DNA of 64,000 bases, taken from the NCBI GenBank assembly GCA_016197225.1, contig JACPWC010000071.1, positions 140,217 through 204,216 on the forward strand. Reading direction: 5' to 3'. The notes beneath the pieces were generated by a model. It ran no database searches. It saw nothing but the letters and a program-made list of their open reading frames with translations, and was not told the DNA's origin. Positions 47,001 to 56,296 of the stretch are shown here, piece by piece (positions within the stretch are counted from its first letter, which is position 1; each line of letters starts with the position of its first letter). Origin of the DNA: Chloroflexota bacterium. Lineage in GTDB: Bacteria > Chloroflexota > Anaerolineae > Anaerolineales > VGOW01. The position numbers were made by a program, and so were the translations under genes.

Positions 47001-47720
47001 CTGACGATCTCAACTGCCGGAACTCACACCCTCAATATCTGGATGCGTGAAGATGGCACGATCGTTGACGAGATTGTGGTGAGCACGATCAACAACCTGA
47101 GCACGACGACTCTCAACGGTTTGGCCGACAGCGCCGGGTGGGCGGCTTCTTGTTCGGGTGGAACCTTTGCGACGGCCACGCCAACTGCTATGTTCACAGC
47201 CACCATCGCGCCCTCCCTAACGCCAACGTTCACCCCCACCTCGGCGGGCGCCCCGGCGCTGTTGCTGGGTGTTCAAACGATCGGCTCGAATCAGGATAAC
47301 AATCCTGCCGGCCTGGCCGAAGCGTTCCAATACACCGCCAGCGCCAGCGGCGCGGCAAATCAGTTGTACGTTTATGTGGATGGCAATAACGCAGCGACTC
47401 AAGTCATCGTCGGCCTTTACACCAACACGGTGACCGACGACCCGGGCAATTTGCTGGCGCAGGCGACCATCACCAGCCCCACACCCGGCGCGTGGAACCT
47501 GGCCGCGATCCCGGCGACCAATCTCACCGCTGGAACAAAATACTGGATTGCTGTGCTGGGGCCAACCGGCGCGGGCACAGTGCAATTCCGCGACATGGCC
47601 TCAGGTAGCAAGGCCCAAACCAACGCCGCCAGCAACCTCACGGCGCTCCCGGCAGCCTGGTCGCCCGGCACAACTTTCGCCAACTCGCCGCTCTCGGCTT
47701 ATGCTGTTCAAAGCCCGTGA
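44043..47720 (+). CDS. Giant secreted stalk protein with beta-propeller-like and CBM-like domains
   Basis: 1225 residues. Signal peptide (about 1-39, [22 protein letters not shown]). A repeat-rich propeller-like region follows (about 50-440, with repeated [19 protein letters not shown] strands). Then come a Thr/Pro stalk (about 445-495), a DNRLRE-like beta-sandwich (about 498-675, [17 protein letters not shown] ... LVINY), a second stalk (about 680-845), a CBM-like jelly-roll (about 850-1035), a short stalk and a C-terminal beta module. There is no C-terminal membrane helix. It starts with GTG at 44043 after GGGGGA. Probably a glycan-binding surface or matrix protein. Confidence 0.7.
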   Translation: MNAAPHSAKQFHRYQARTALLALLLIAQLAFGWFPASSAGIIPAPALPAGNDPTYFPIGVGSSDVISHQLVRTNTDRLYAFSSRQYTTTLFAYWTTAPGLPDAQTAFDGSATVADSANLISIDAVYDGSNTIHVLVNTQAGALKDYPFDTTANTFRPALTLATGNPTVSGDYIGSAGVSGMVDLSGTLHVAYWSSDNHITHVSYTYDSLANSLTPVGAATQVDVSGNANHPSVAISPLDNSLTIAWVSEAGTPKKILARVRAANGAWGSVEEVSASPVWTSANGGLNIDQGPSLVIGADGVKHLTYIENYDGSGDYGRIHYATNSGAGWVDQPLAAYTHNPTLALNSAGEVYIIGHGHPNNPACLDLRDMCVMQKNGDGSWTAPQLFAAHTGLDSFDASPSVKWSAIGFNRPETVEFVFFRADSGNYNNPTLFYGRLATPVPPTPTGTPTLAPSATSTSEAVATNTDTPLPPADTATHTATSTATNTPTATATSGPTIITILVSTSSDDANQDGATLSLTSPTVWLGNGSSTTSSYTGLRFNALSIPQGATITSAHLEVFSSQSQWLSINLSIAAEAAGNSPTYSTGNLPSQRILTTQRVAHTSNTQWLSSTWYSLNEMKLVIQEVVSRADWQSGNSLSVILKGTGGSWGRKFVGGYDGSIANAPKLVINYVAAGGATNTPTFTSTATATFTSTSTATATATNTPLPTFTPLPTDTPTSTATFTPTDIILATDTPTSTPTASATDTPLPIVTATNTLPPTETPTSTPTELPTDTPTFAPTPTDTPAATATPTSTFPPTATVTNTPGPTDTPTSTATSTPTNTAPPTFTATATFTNTPLPTFTPTPASACLYSPGISGGAGTYFDAQAENWMSNLPGAGSLAGKNWSSVTSPTGYFGASAMQSLPNSGVSSGDATTGPRLDYRLNFPATGAYYVYVRGRADSLNASGSDSIHVGLNGVAVTLGAQGVTGYTSGNYTWRRTYGGNAVTLTISTAGTHTLNIWMREDGTIVDEIVVSTINNLSTTTLNGLADSAGWAASCSGGTFATATPTAMFTATIAPSLTPTFTPTSAGAPALLLGVQTIGSNQDNNPAGLAEAFQYTASASGAANQLYVYVDGNNAATQVIVGLYTNTVTDDPGNLLAQATITSPTPGAWNLAAIPATNLTAGTKYWIAVLGPTGAGTVQFRDMASGSKAQTNAASNLTALPAAWSPGTTFANSPLSAYAVQSP

Positions 47721-47769
47721 CCTCTGTCTCCCCGCTCGTGGCGCTCAAGCGTATAATGCTGGCTGGACG

Positions 47770-47793
47770 ATGAACTGACTGGGGTCAGTTCAT
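47770..47793. terminator. 10-bp perfect hairpin after the stalk-protein section
   Basis: ATGAACTGAC-TGGG-GTCAGTTCAT lies 50 bp after the stalk gene stop and 28 bp before the methyltransferase start. There is no T run, so it could be an operator or a factor-dependent pause site rather than an intrinsic terminator. A TATAAT at 47752-47757 just upstream has no clear -35. Confidence 0.4.
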
Positions 47794-47821
47794 TGATCGC
47801 TGACGCGAGCCGAACGACCTT

Positions 47822-48682
47822 ATGAAACCGACCCAGGTTGTCGAACGCATTGAAGTTGATCCGGAGAGCCTGTTCTATCACGAACATGCGGCTCGTTACG
47901 AATTTGCCCGGATGCATGTTCAACCCGGCTTGCTGCTAGACCTGGCCAGCGGCGCTGGCTATGGCGCGAATCAGCTTTGCCGCAACCCGGGCACGCGAGT
48001 GGTAGGCGTTGACATTCACCTGCCCAGTGTTGGCAAGGCCCAGAAGTCTTACCCGGATCGCCGGATCAGCTTTGTCGCTTCCGACGGCCTGAGCCTGCCG
48101 TTCGAGAACCATTGCTTTCAAAGCGTGGTCTCGCTGGAAACCATTGAGCACGTGGCCGACGACGCCGGATTCCTGCGCGAGGTCGTGCGCGTGCTCAACC
48201 CCTACGGCCTTTGCATTCTCTCGACGCCCAACCGGGCTTACTCGGCGCGGCATTCAATCGTGAACCCTTATCATGTGCGCGAATATTCGGAATCGGAACT
48301 GCGGGAACTGCTTCAGGCTTTTTTCGCCAAAGTGCATATTCACTACCAGGGCTTTGCCGACAGCTTCTATGCCGAAGTGAATCGCTATGCAACTGCTATT
48401 CAAACCCACAAGAAAACCATGCCTCCACTTCTGCAGTTCGCCGTCAACTACATTTATCGGCCAGTCAAACGCCTGGTTCCAGAGCCGTTGACCAACTTCT
48501 TCATCAATCGCTGGCTCAAGCTGTCTTATCCAGCGCCTCACTTGACCGACATCACCATCTCCGGCGAGCCGCTTCAGGATACCAATGTCTTCGTCGCGGT
48601 CTGCCAACACCCTCGCGACTGGCAAGAGCCGGCTTTGCGCGCCCGGCTGGCAAAGCCTCGAAAGAAACGAAACACTTCATGA
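47822..48682 (+). CDS. Class I SAM-dependent methyltransferase
   Basis: 286 residues. Motif I is LLDLASGAGYGANQL (38-52), then VVGVDIHLPSV, and motif IV/V VVSLETIEHVADDAGFLREV and PYGLCILSTPN. This is a Methyltransf_11-type enzyme, likely methylating a sugar or lipid in the locus. Its stop overlaps the flippase start (ATGA, 48679-48682). Confidence 0.87.
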   Translation: MKPTQVVERIEVDPESLFYHEHAARYEFARMHVQPGLLLDLASGAGYGANQLCRNPGTRVVGVDIHLPSVGKAQKSYPDRRISFVASDGLSLPFENHCFQSVVSLETIEHVADDAGFLREVVRVLNPYGLCILSTPNRAYSARHSIVNPYHVREYSESELRELLQAFFAKVHIHYQGFADSFYAEVNRYATAIQTHKKTMPPLLQFAVNYIYRPVKRLVPEPLTNFFINRWLKLSYPAPHLTDITISGEPLQDTNVFVAVCQHPRDWQEPALRARLAKPRKKRNTS

Positions 48683-50142
48683 AAAAGTTTTCCATCACGG
48701 TTCTCCGCAACTCGGCCTTTGGCATGGTTGCTCAACTGACCATTAAAGCCCTGTCGTTTGCGTTTTCGGTGCTGGTGGTGCGCAACCTGGGCGCCGAAGC
48801 CTTTGGCCAGTATGCGGCCGTAATGGCCTTTGGCGCCCTCTTCGCCTTCATCTCCGATCTCGGTCTTGGCGTTTACAGTGTGCGCGAAGTGGCCCGCTGG
48901 CGCGATTTGCCGGATGGGCCGGCGCAGGCCAACGCCCTCTATGCCAACGTCTTGACCTTGCGGCTGGCGCTCTCCCTGCTGGCGGCCCTGCTGGTGACGT
49001 TGACCGCCTGGCTTTCGGGGCGGCCTCTGGTGATGGTAGGCGCGATTGCCCTCAACGCCTGCGGTTTAATCCTGTACGCCGTGCAAGGCACTAGCGAAGC
49101 TGTGCTGGCCGGGTTTGAACGACTGGATTTATCGGCCGGGGCCAAGGTCGTCAACCAGTTGGCGTTTGTGGTTGTCGGTGCGGCCGCCTTGTTTTGGGGA
49201 TTCGGTTATTACGGGTTGATCCTGGCCACCCTGCTCGGCGTGGCCTTGATGACGTTTGTGTGCTGGCGCGGGGTGCATGCTCTGGGCGTGCGCGCCGCCG
49301 GTGTGCAGGCCCAAAGGTGGCCGGCTCTTTTGCGAGCCAGCCTGCCGTTTGGCGTTATCGGGTTTGCTCTGGGGCTATCTTATAAATTTGACAGCGTCCT
49401 GCTCAACATCTTCCGCAGTGACGCCGAAACCGGCTATTACAACGCGGCCTATAACTTGATCTTCTCGGCGGCCATCATTTCCAACGTCTTCAACACCGCC
49501 CTGTATCCCTCGCTGACGCGGCGGGCGGTGACAGAGCCTGAAAGTTTGCCGAGGGTGTATGAACGCGCCCTCCGCTACATGTTGCTGATCGCGCTGCCCA
49601 TCGCCGTCGGCGGCTGGACACTGGCCGATCAACTCATCCCGTTCCTCTTCGGCGCTGATTATGCGCCCGCCGTCCCGGCCTTCAAAATCGTGATCTGGGT
49701 ATTGCCGCTGATGTTCGCCTCCGAGTTCCTGGGCTACGTCGTGTTGATCTCAGGCAAAGAGGCGCGGGCGGCGCGGGCGGTGCTGGTTAGCACCGGCTTG
49801 AATGTCGCCGCGAATCTGCTGCTGGTGCCGCGCTTCGGATTTATAGGCGCGGCGGTGATGACCGTGCTGACCGAGGCGGTGCTGGTGGGGCAGTACGTTT
49901 GGACGTTGCGCCCGGTGATGCAAAAAATTAATTGGGGCAACAGTCTCCTGCGCCCCTTGCTGGCCGTATTCCTGATGGGCGGATTGGTGTTGCTGGTTCA
50001 TTCTTTGTTGCCGTTGCTGGCCAGCGTGGCTGTGGGAGGAGTGACGTATGGCCTCTTGTTGCTGGCGCTGGGCGTGATTGGCATGGACGACCTTCGGTTT
50101 GTGCAAAATATCCGCTCGGCATCAAAAGCGGCGATAGGCTAA
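48679..50142 (+). CDS. Wzx-type polysaccharide flippase 1
   Basis: 487 residues, about 12-14 membrane segments, MOP/PST superfamily. The start FSITVLRNSAFGMVAQLTIKA and motifs RNLGAEAFGQYAAVMAF and LSYKFDSVLLNIFRSDAETGYYNAAY are typical. It flips lipid-linked repeat units across the membrane. The long upstream open frame (from 48211) is inside the methyltransferase gene, and ATG 48679 overlaps its stop. A paralogue is at 58617. Confidence 0.87.
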   Translation: MKKFSITVLRNSAFGMVAQLTIKALSFAFSVLVVRNLGAEAFGQYAAVMAFGALFAFISDLGLGVYSVREVARWRDLPDGPAQANALYANVLTLRLALSLLAALLVTLTAWLSGRPLVMVGAIALNACGLILYAVQGTSEAVLAGFERLDLSAGAKVVNQLAFVVVGAAALFWGFGYYGLILATLLGVALMTFVCWRGVHALGVRAAGVQAQRWPALLRASLPFGVIGFALGLSYKFDSVLLNIFRSDAETGYYNAAYNLIFSAAIISNVFNTALYPSLTRRAVTEPESLPRVYERALRYMLLIALPIAVGGWTLADQLIPFLFGADYAPAVPAFKIVIWVLPLMFASEFLGYVVLISGKEARAARAVLVSTGLNVAANLLLVPRFGFIGAAVMTVLTEAVLVGQYVWTLRPVMQKINWGNSLLRPLLAVFLMGGLVLLVHSLLPLLASVAVGGVTYGLLLLALGVIGMDDLRFVQNIRSASKAAIG

Positions 50143-50159
50143 CAGGGCCGAAGACAATC

Positions 50160-51485
50160 GTGAAGATTTTATTCGGCATTCATCATTTCCCGCCGCACTA
50201 CAGAGGCGGCGCAGAACTGGAAACCCACCGGCGGGCGCTTGCTCTGCAGGCTCATGGTTACGACGTTCAAGTGATCTGCGTAGAGAAAATTGATCGCGGG
50301 CCAAAAGAGGGCGTGTCCTGGGTGGATGAAGTGTACGAGGGCGTAAAGGTTCGCCGGCTTTCTTTCAACATGGCCGCCACCCCCGACCCGTTCCTTTGGG
50401 AGTATGACAATCCCTGGATTGGCGATCATTTGCGCCAGTTGATGCTGGATTATCAACCTGACATTTTTTACTTGGTGAGCGGCTACCTGATGTCGGGCCG
50501 CGCTCTGCTCGTGGCTCGTGAACTTGGCATTCCAACCGTGGTGATGCTGACGGATTTTTGGTTCCTCTGCCGCCGGATTACACTTTTGCGTAGTAACGGC
50601 CAGCTTACGACAATGCCGATTGACCCGATGAATTGCGCTCGCTGTTTGGGCGAAGAAAAGCGCCGCTATCGGTGGCCGGCGAAACTTGTGCCCGGCCTGA
50701 TGGATTCTTTCTGGCGACTGCAAAAACACAAGCGGATCAGGTTTGAGGCCAGGGCGAGGTTTCTGCTTGAGACTCTGGGCCAGGCCAACTGCGTGATCAG
50801 CCCCTCTAATTTCCTGCGGTTGGCGCATATTGAAGCTGGCCTGCCCGCCGACAAGATTATCTTTTCGCGTCAGGGACGGGATTTCCCCGGCCTGACTGAG
50901 GCAATGTTGGAAAAGAAACCATCCGGCGCACTGAGGGTGGGCTATTTGGGGCAAATTGCTCACCTGAAGGGCGTTCACGTTTTGCTGGAAGCCGTGAAAC
51001 AACTGCCGCAAATGCCGATCGAGGTGCAGGTCTATGGCGACTTGAAACACTTCCCAGGATACGTGGCAAAGTTGCGCCGCCTGATCGGCGACGATAGCCG
51101 GTTCCATCTCAACGGGTTGTACGACCAGCTCACCAACGCCTTGCACGAGTTGGATGTGGTGGTGGCGCCGTCGTTATGGTACGAGAACAGCCCGAACGTG
51201 ATTCTGGAAGCTCTGGCGCACTGCACGCCGGTGCTGGCTTCGAATCTGGGCGGCATGGCCGAACTGGTGCAGGATGGCCGGAACGGCCTTTTGTTCAAAG
51301 CGGGCGACGCCGGTGATCTGGCCCGTCAATTGCGACGTTTGCTGGATGAGCCGGGCCTGCTGCCCAAATTGCGGGCCGGCATTCAACCGGTGAAGACGGT
51401 GGCCGAAGAATTGGACGAACTCAAAAGCATCTGTCAGGAACTTCTGGCCGGTAAAAGCCGCCCGGCTTCGGAAATTTCAGGCTGA
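50160..51485 (+). CDS. GT4 glycosyltransferase 1
   Basis: 441 residues. N-terminal GT-B fold start ILFGIHHFPPHYRGGAE. An unusual Cys pair, NCARCLGEEKRRY, lies in the middle. The C-terminal donor-binding region has RVGYLGQIAHLKGVHVLLEA and PSLWYENSPNVILEAL followed by GGMAELVQDG (EX7E-like). It starts with GTG, 17 bp after the flippase. The protein at 60132 is a close paralogue in the same gene order. Sugar specificity is unknown. Confidence 0.88.
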   Translation: MKILFGIHHFPPHYRGGAELETHRRALALQAHGYDVQVICVEKIDRGPKEGVSWVDEVYEGVKVRRLSFNMAATPDPFLWEYDNPWIGDHLRQLMLDYQPDIFYLVSGYLMSGRALLVARELGIPTVVMLTDFWFLCRRITLLRSNGQLTTMPIDPMNCARCLGEEKRRYRWPAKLVPGLMDSFWRLQKHKRIRFEARARFLLETLGQANCVISPSNFLRLAHIEAGLPADKIIFSRQGRDFPGLTEAMLEKKPSGALRVGYLGQIAHLKGVHVLLEAVKQLPQMPIEVQVYGDLKHFPGYVAKLRRLIGDDSRFHLNGLYDQLTNALHELDVVVAPSLWYENSPNVILEALAHCTPVLASNLGGMAELVQDGRNGLLFKAGDAGDLARQLRRLLDEPGLLPKLRAGIQPVKTVAEELDELKSICQELLAGKSRPASEISG

Positions 51486-51513
51486 CGGCCAACCCCGCCA
51501 GACAAAAAGAGCC

Positions 51514-52296
51514 ATGCTGACTTACATCAAAGAATTGATAAGGGCCAGGGAACTGTTGTGGACTTGGACGATGCGCGACTTCAAGGTGCGCTACAACCAA
51601 TCTTTTCTCGGAGCGGCCTGGGCCATCCTCCAACCTTTATCACTCATGGCAACTTTCAGCGTCATTTTTTCGGTGTTTATCAAAGTGCCCACCGACGACG
51701 TGCCATACCCGATTTTTGCTTATGTGGCCTTGTTGCCCTGGACGTTTTTTACCAACTCGCTGAACTTCGCCATCCCCAGCCTGGTGGGCAACATGGATTT
51801 GGTTGGCAAGATTTATTTCCCGCGAGAGATTTTGCCGCTGTCGGCAATCCTGGTGGGTTTTATTGATTTCCTGATCGCCTCCCTGATTTTTATTGTGATG
51901 CTGATCGTCTACCACATCCCGGTTGGCTGGACGGCGGCCCTGGCGCCGTTGGTGTTCGCCATTCAGTTGATATTGATCTTTGGCATCAGCCTGTTGGCCT
52001 CAGCCATCAATGTGTTTTACCGTGACGTGCGCTTCATCATCCCCCTCATCCTGCAAATCTGGATGTACGTGTCGCCCGTCATTTATCCCGCGACTCTGGT
52101 GCCGGAGATTCTGCGGCCTCTCTATTTTCTGAATCCGATGGCGACGGTCATTGACACCTATCGCCGATTACTGCTTCACAACCAGATGCCGGACTGGCCC
52201 TATCTAGGCCTGGCGGCTCTGGTTTCCATTGCGTTGCTGACGTTTGCTTATCGCTATTTCAAGCAAGCCGAGCGCGTTTTTGCTGATTTGATCTGA
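51514..52296 (+). CDS. wzm: ABC polysaccharide exporter, permease (Wzm-like)
   Basis: 260 residues with six membrane segments. The N-terminal LLWTWTMRDFKVRYNQSFLG amphipathic segment and the SPVIYP motif are typical of ABC-2 O-antigen/teichoic-acid exporters. It pairs with the next gene for export of a finished glycan. It starts 28 bp after the GT4 gene. Confidence 0.9.
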   Translation: MLTYIKELIRARELLWTWTMRDFKVRYNQSFLGAAWAILQPLSLMATFSVIFSVFIKVPTDDVPYPIFAYVALLPWTFFTNSLNFAIPSLVGNMDLVGKIYFPREILPLSAILVGFIDFLIASLIFIVMLIVYHIPVGWTAALAPLVFAIQLILIFGISLLASAINVFYRDVRFIIPLILQIWMYVSPVIYPATLVPEILRPLYFLNPMATVIDTYRRLLLHNQMPDWPYLGLAALVSIALLTFAYRYFKQAERVFADLI

Positions 52297-52335
52297 AATC
52301 AAAAAGACAATCACCGAGATTGCCAGAGACAAGAC

Positions 52336-53577
52336 ATGGCTGTTATTGAGTTTAAACATGTTTCCAAAGCGTACCGCTTGGGCAGTCATCAGACAAGCCT
52401 GAGAGCGGCCATCGCCCACCAGGCCCGCCGGTTATTCCGGGCGAATGACGGGGCAACCGCCGATGAACTGTTCTGGGCTTTGGATGACGTGAGTTTTGAG
52501 ATCGAGGTCGGCGAGGTGGTTGGCGTAATCGGCCACAACGGCGCCGGCAAAAGCACCATTCTCAAGCTGTTGTCCAAAGTAACTTTCCCAACCGAGGGCG
52601 AGATTCACACCCGGGGCCGCCTGGCCTCGCTGATTGAGTTGGGGGCCGGGTTTCACCCCGACCTGTCGGGCCGCGAGAACATGTATCTCAACGGCGCCAT
52701 TCTTGGCCTGAAGCGGAGTGAGATTGACGCCCAGTTTTCAAACATGGTCGAGTTTGCCGGGCTGGAAAAATTTATTGATACGCCGGTAAAACGCTACTCC
52801 TCCGGCATGTACGTCCGGCTGGCGTTTGCCGTGGCCGCTCACGTGAAGGCCGACTTGCTTCTGGTGGATGAAGTTTTGTCGGTGGGCGACCTGGAGTTTC
52901 AGCAAAAATGCCTGACCAAGATGCGCGAATTGCGAGATAGCGGCGTGACCATCGTGTTTATCTCACACAACATGTGGAACGTCAGCACCTTTTGCAAGCG
53001 CGTTTTGTTGCTGCAGAGCGGCCAGATCAAAGCAGACGGCGCGCCTGATGAGGTGATTCAGATTTATAGGTTGCAGGAAAGGGAGAAGGTCGTGGGCAGG
53101 GCCAATGCCGCCGGAACAAACGGCGGCGACGGTCTGGAAGCGGGTGAGGCAACGTCTGCCGTTACCGTTGAATTGCTTAATCAAGACGGTCAACCCGAAA
53201 GAGAGTTTAGTCCTGAAGATCATTTGCGTATCCGCTTGCATTACAACACGGCTCAAACGATCCAGTCGCCGCTGTTTGAGATTCAGATACGCCGGGCCGA
53301 CGGATTGATTTGTTGTTCGCTAGCCAGCGACAGTGACACCGCTTTTGCCAACCACAGCATTCAGGGCCGGGGCGCTTTCGAAGTTGTCGTAGGCCCGTTA
53401 CAGCTCGTCCCGGACGTTTATGCCGTAGAGGCGCATCTTGCCGATATTGAACAGCCGATTGTTTACGCCAGTAGCGCCGGGGAAATCTTCCGCGTAACAG
53501 GCCACGTCTCTGATCCTGATAATGCCGGCGTCTTCAGGCCGCGAGTAGAATGGTTGCCGCAACGAGTGACGGAATGA
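52336..53577 (+). CDS. wzt: ABC polysaccharide exporter, ATPase with Wzt C-terminal domain
   Basis: 413 residues. Walker A GHNGAGKST (about 73-81), signature YSSGM, Walker B LLLVDEVLSVGD and the switch His in ISHNM are intact. The extra C-terminal domain (about 275-405) is the Wzt_C beta sandwich that recognises the non-reducing end of the glycan in coupled chain-termination systems. An N-terminal insert (RLFRANDGATADELFWAL) precedes Walker A, as in this family. Confidence 0.9.
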   Translation: MAVIEFKHVSKAYRLGSHQTSLRAAIAHQARRLFRANDGATADELFWALDDVSFEIEVGEVVGVIGHNGAGKSTILKLLSKVTFPTEGEIHTRGRLASLIELGAGFHPDLSGRENMYLNGAILGLKRSEIDAQFSNMVEFAGLEKFIDTPVKRYSSGMYVRLAFAVAAHVKADLLLVDEVLSVGDLEFQQKCLTKMRELRDSGVTIVFISHNMWNVSTFCKRVLLLQSGQIKADGAPDEVIQIYRLQEREKVVGRANAAGTNGGDGLEAGEATSAVTVELLNQDGQPEREFSPEDHLRIRLHYNTAQTIQSPLFEIQIRRADGLICCSLASDSDTAFANHSIQGRGAFEVVVGPLQLVPDVYAVEAHLADIEQPIVYASSAGEIFRVTGHVSDPDNAGVFRPRVEWLPQRVTE

Positions 53578-53595
53578 GTTGCTCAAATTACGAAG

Positions 53596-54807
53596 ATGAA
53601 AATGAAATCGAAATTGGCAATTCAGGGCGGTGAACCTCAGCGCAAAACATTTCTTCCGTTTGGAGCGCCTTATTTGGGCGAAGAAGAGATCGCCGAGGTT
53701 GTGGCGACTCTGCGCTCAGGCTGGATTGGCACCGGTCCCAAAACCCAGCAATTCGAAGAAGACTTTGCGAAATATGTTGGGAGCAAATATGCAGTGGCGG
53801 TCAATTCCTGCACGGCCGGCCTTCACCTGAGCCTGCTGGTCTTAGGCGTCGGCCCTGGCGACGAGGTGATTACGTCGCCGCTGACATTCGCCGCCACCGC
53901 CAATGTCGTTGAGCATTGCGGGGCCAGACCTGTCTTCGTAGATATTGATCCCGCTACTTTGAATATTGACCCGGCCAAGATTGAAGCCGCCATCACCGCG
54001 CGAACAAAGGCTCTGCTCCCCGTTCACTTCGGCGGCCTGCCCTGTGATCTGGATCGAATTTTGGAGATCGCCAATCGCCATCACCTGATTGTGGTCGAAG
54101 ACGCGGCACACGCGGCAGGAGCGCGTTACCGGGGTAAATTAATCGGCGCAATCGGGCACATGACCAATTTCAGCTTCTACCCCAACAAGAATCTGACGAC
54201 CGGCGAGGGCGGCATGGTCACCACCGACGATGAGAGTTGGGTGGAGAAACTACAGGTCTACCGGCTTCACGGCCTGAGCCGGGATGCTTGGAAGCGTTTC
54301 AGCAGCCGTCGCCTCATGCTCAGCCAGGCCGTCCTTCCGGGCTACAAATACAACATGACCGATCTGCAATCGTCATTGGGCATTCACCAACTGCGAAAGC
54401 TGGAAAGGTTCCTAGAAGTGCGTGAGCAATACGCGCAGTTGTACGATCAGGTATTTGGGAAATTGCCTGGGGTGCGGTTGCAACCCCGCCCGACGGCGGA
54501 CGGGATGCGTCACGGGTTGCACCTCTACGTTTTGATCCTGGATACGGATCAATTCACTGCCAGCCGGAACGAGATCATTGATGCCTTGCTGGCCGAGAAT
54601 ATCGGGGCCGCCCTGCATTATCGGGCCTTGCATACGCATCCTTATTATCAGGAAAAGTATGGTTATCGCCCGGAGGAGTATCCTCATGCCTATCATATCG
54701 GCGAGAGTATTCTGTCACTGCCGCTTACGCCCGGCATGTCGCAGGCCGACCTTGAGGACGTGATCAGCGCCGTTGAAAAAGTGTTGAGCTACTACCATCG
54801 CGCTTAA
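53596..54807 (+). CDS. DegT/DnrJ-family sugar aminotransferase 2
   Basis: 403 residues, PLP-dependent. Motifs are LRSGWIGTGPKTQQFEEDFA, NSCTAGLHLSLL, VEDAAHAAGARY and the Lys in FYPNKNLTTGEGGM (K198). It resembles ArnB/PglE-like UDP-4-keto-sugar aminotransferases. It would make an amino sugar for the glycan, but no partner 4,6-dehydratase is in this window. It starts 18 bp after Wzt. Confidence 0.88.
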   Translation: MKMKSKLAIQGGEPQRKTFLPFGAPYLGEEEIAEVVATLRSGWIGTGPKTQQFEEDFAKYVGSKYAVAVNSCTAGLHLSLLVLGVGPGDEVITSPLTFAATANVVEHCGARPVFVDIDPATLNIDPAKIEAAITARTKALLPVHFGGLPCDLDRILEIANRHHLIVVEDAAHAAGARYRGKLIGAIGHMTNFSFYPNKNLTTGEGGMVTTDDESWVEKLQVYRLHGLSRDAWKRFSSRRLMLSQAVLPGYKYNMTDLQSSLGIHQLRKLERFLEVREQYAQLYDQVFGKLPGVRLQPRPTADGMRHGLHLYVLILDTDQFTASRNEIIDALLAENIGAALHYRALHTHPYYQEKYGYRPEEYPHAYHIGESILSLPLTPGMSQADLEDVISAVEKVLSYYHRA

Positions 54808-54837
54808 AACGCGAATAGTTTGATTGAAAGCGTATCT

Positions 54838-56271
54838 ATGAGAATCGGACGCCGACCGCCCAAAGTTTCGGTAATCATTCCAACCTATAACCTGGCAAGT
54901 TTGTTGCCTCTGACTATCAACAGTGTTTTGGAACAAACTTACCCCGACCTGGAAACCATTGTCGTGGACGACGGCTCAACCGACAACACGCCCGAGGTGA
55001 TGGAGCGTTACTCCGGGCGAGTGATCTATATTCGGCAACCCAACCAGGGGGTGGCGGCGGCCCGCAACACCGGCATTCGCGCCGCCAGCGGAGATTGCCT
55101 GATGTTCATGGATCACGATGATTTGTTGTTGCCTCACAAAGTTCAACGCCAGGTGGACGTGATGCAGGCCCGGCCCGACATCAGCTTCGTCCATTGTCGC
55201 TACTATCACATAGATGAGAAAGGCGCGCCGTTTGAAAAAGTCGGCCTCCTGCCTGAGGGGGACGTTTTAGCCCAGTTGATCATCGGTGATTTTGTCTGGG
55301 TGGGCGGCCCTCTGATTCGCCGGGAGTGTCTTGAGCGCGTCGGGTTGTTTGATGAAGAGAATCCCTGGAGCGCTGACTGGGACATGTGGCTTCGGATTGC
55401 GCGAACCGGCTACGCCTTCGCCTGTGTACAGGAGCCGCTCGGGTCTTACCGGATCTTATCAAGCAGTATGACTGGCAACGTGCTCAAGCTGGAACAGGGG
55501 GCCATTCGAGTCCTGGACAAGGCCTTTGCCGACCCGGCGTTGCCCGCCGACATTGTGGCTCGGAAATCTCTTGCTTACGGGCACACCCGCTTCTGGCTGA
55601 GTTGCCGTTACTACGCGGCTGGCGCCTGGGAGGACGCCGGGCGGAACTTTAGCCAGGCGCTGGCGCTCCACCCCCAATTTTTGTCGCGCATGAATGAGAT
55701 GGCGCAAATGCTGGCCGATGATGCTTTGAGCCTGCGGGTGACGGAGCCGCTCGGATTTTTAGAAGGCGTTTTTGCTCATCTACCGCCCGAACACGAGGCG
55801 TTCCGGCGGCGTCAATCAATGATCTTTGAGAAAACCTACTTAGGTCTCGCGCTTCGCAATTACGCCCTGGGCAACGTTGATGAGGGGAAACGCTTTCTAG
55901 CCGCCGCCCTAAAACAGAATCCGGCGCTGCGGGAAAACCCCGAGGACTTTGGCTCGTCGCTTTATTATCACGCCATGCGCCTGCCGTCCAACTCACCTCA
56001 TCAATTCGTGGACAGAGTTCTCCAGAACTTGCCCGATGGCGCGCAACGGCTGGCGGCAGTTCGGCAACACGTGATCGGTGATGTGAGCATCGGGAACGCG
56101 TTTCAAGATTACTTTTCCGGGCTTCGTCTTTCCGTCGTGAGACAAGTTTTAACCGGGATCAGATGCCGACCGTCATGGCTAAAGAACCGGGGCGTCTGGT
56201 CAATCTTTTTGAAGTCGTTGACGGGGTGGCCGACAACAGGGCATGTTTCGCAGGCTCGTCCGTCAGCTTAA
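54838..56271 (+). CDS. GT2 glycosyltransferase with C-terminal helical region
   Basis: 477 residues. GT-A domain (7-230) with KVSVIIPTYNLASLL, IVVDDGSTDNT and DXD-like MFMDHDDLLLP; ENPWSADWDMWLRIA carries the ED-type catalytic motif. Residues 260-470 are Ala/Leu-rich helices (TPR-like). The next two genes are similar GT2 enzymes, so this is a series of related transferases. ATG 54838 is preferred to the upstream TTG. Confidence 0.86.
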   Translation: MRIGRRPPKVSVIIPTYNLASLLPLTINSVLEQTYPDLETIVVDDGSTDNTPEVMERYSGRVIYIRQPNQGVAAARNTGIRAASGDCLMFMDHDDLLLPHKVQRQVDVMQARPDISFVHCRYYHIDEKGAPFEKVGLLPEGDVLAQLIIGDFVWVGGPLIRRECLERVGLFDEENPWSADWDMWLRIARTGYAFACVQEPLGSYRILSSSMTGNVLKLEQGAIRVLDKAFADPALPADIVARKSLAYGHTRFWLSCRYYAAGAWEDAGRNFSQALALHPQFLSRMNEMAQMLADDALSLRVTEPLGFLEGVFAHLPPEHEAFRRRQSMIFEKTYLGLALRNYALGNVDEGKRFLAAALKQNPALRENPEDFGSSLYYHAMRLPSNSPHQFVDRVLQNLPDGAQRLAAVRQHVIGDVSIGNAFQDYFSGLRLSVVRQVLTGIRCRPSWLKNRGVWSIFLKSLTGWPTTGHVSQARPSA

Positions 56272-56296
56272 CCCTGTTGCCTATAGTTCTATACCA

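Noticed and set aside
47752-47757. Promoter with TATAAT before the methyltransferase
   Set aside because: No acceptable -35 at 16-18 bp; kept only as a remark under the hairpin entry.
48211-48678. 156-residue N-terminal extension of flippase 1
   Set aside because: It lies inside the methyltransferase gene in another frame; flippase homology starts at ATG 48679.
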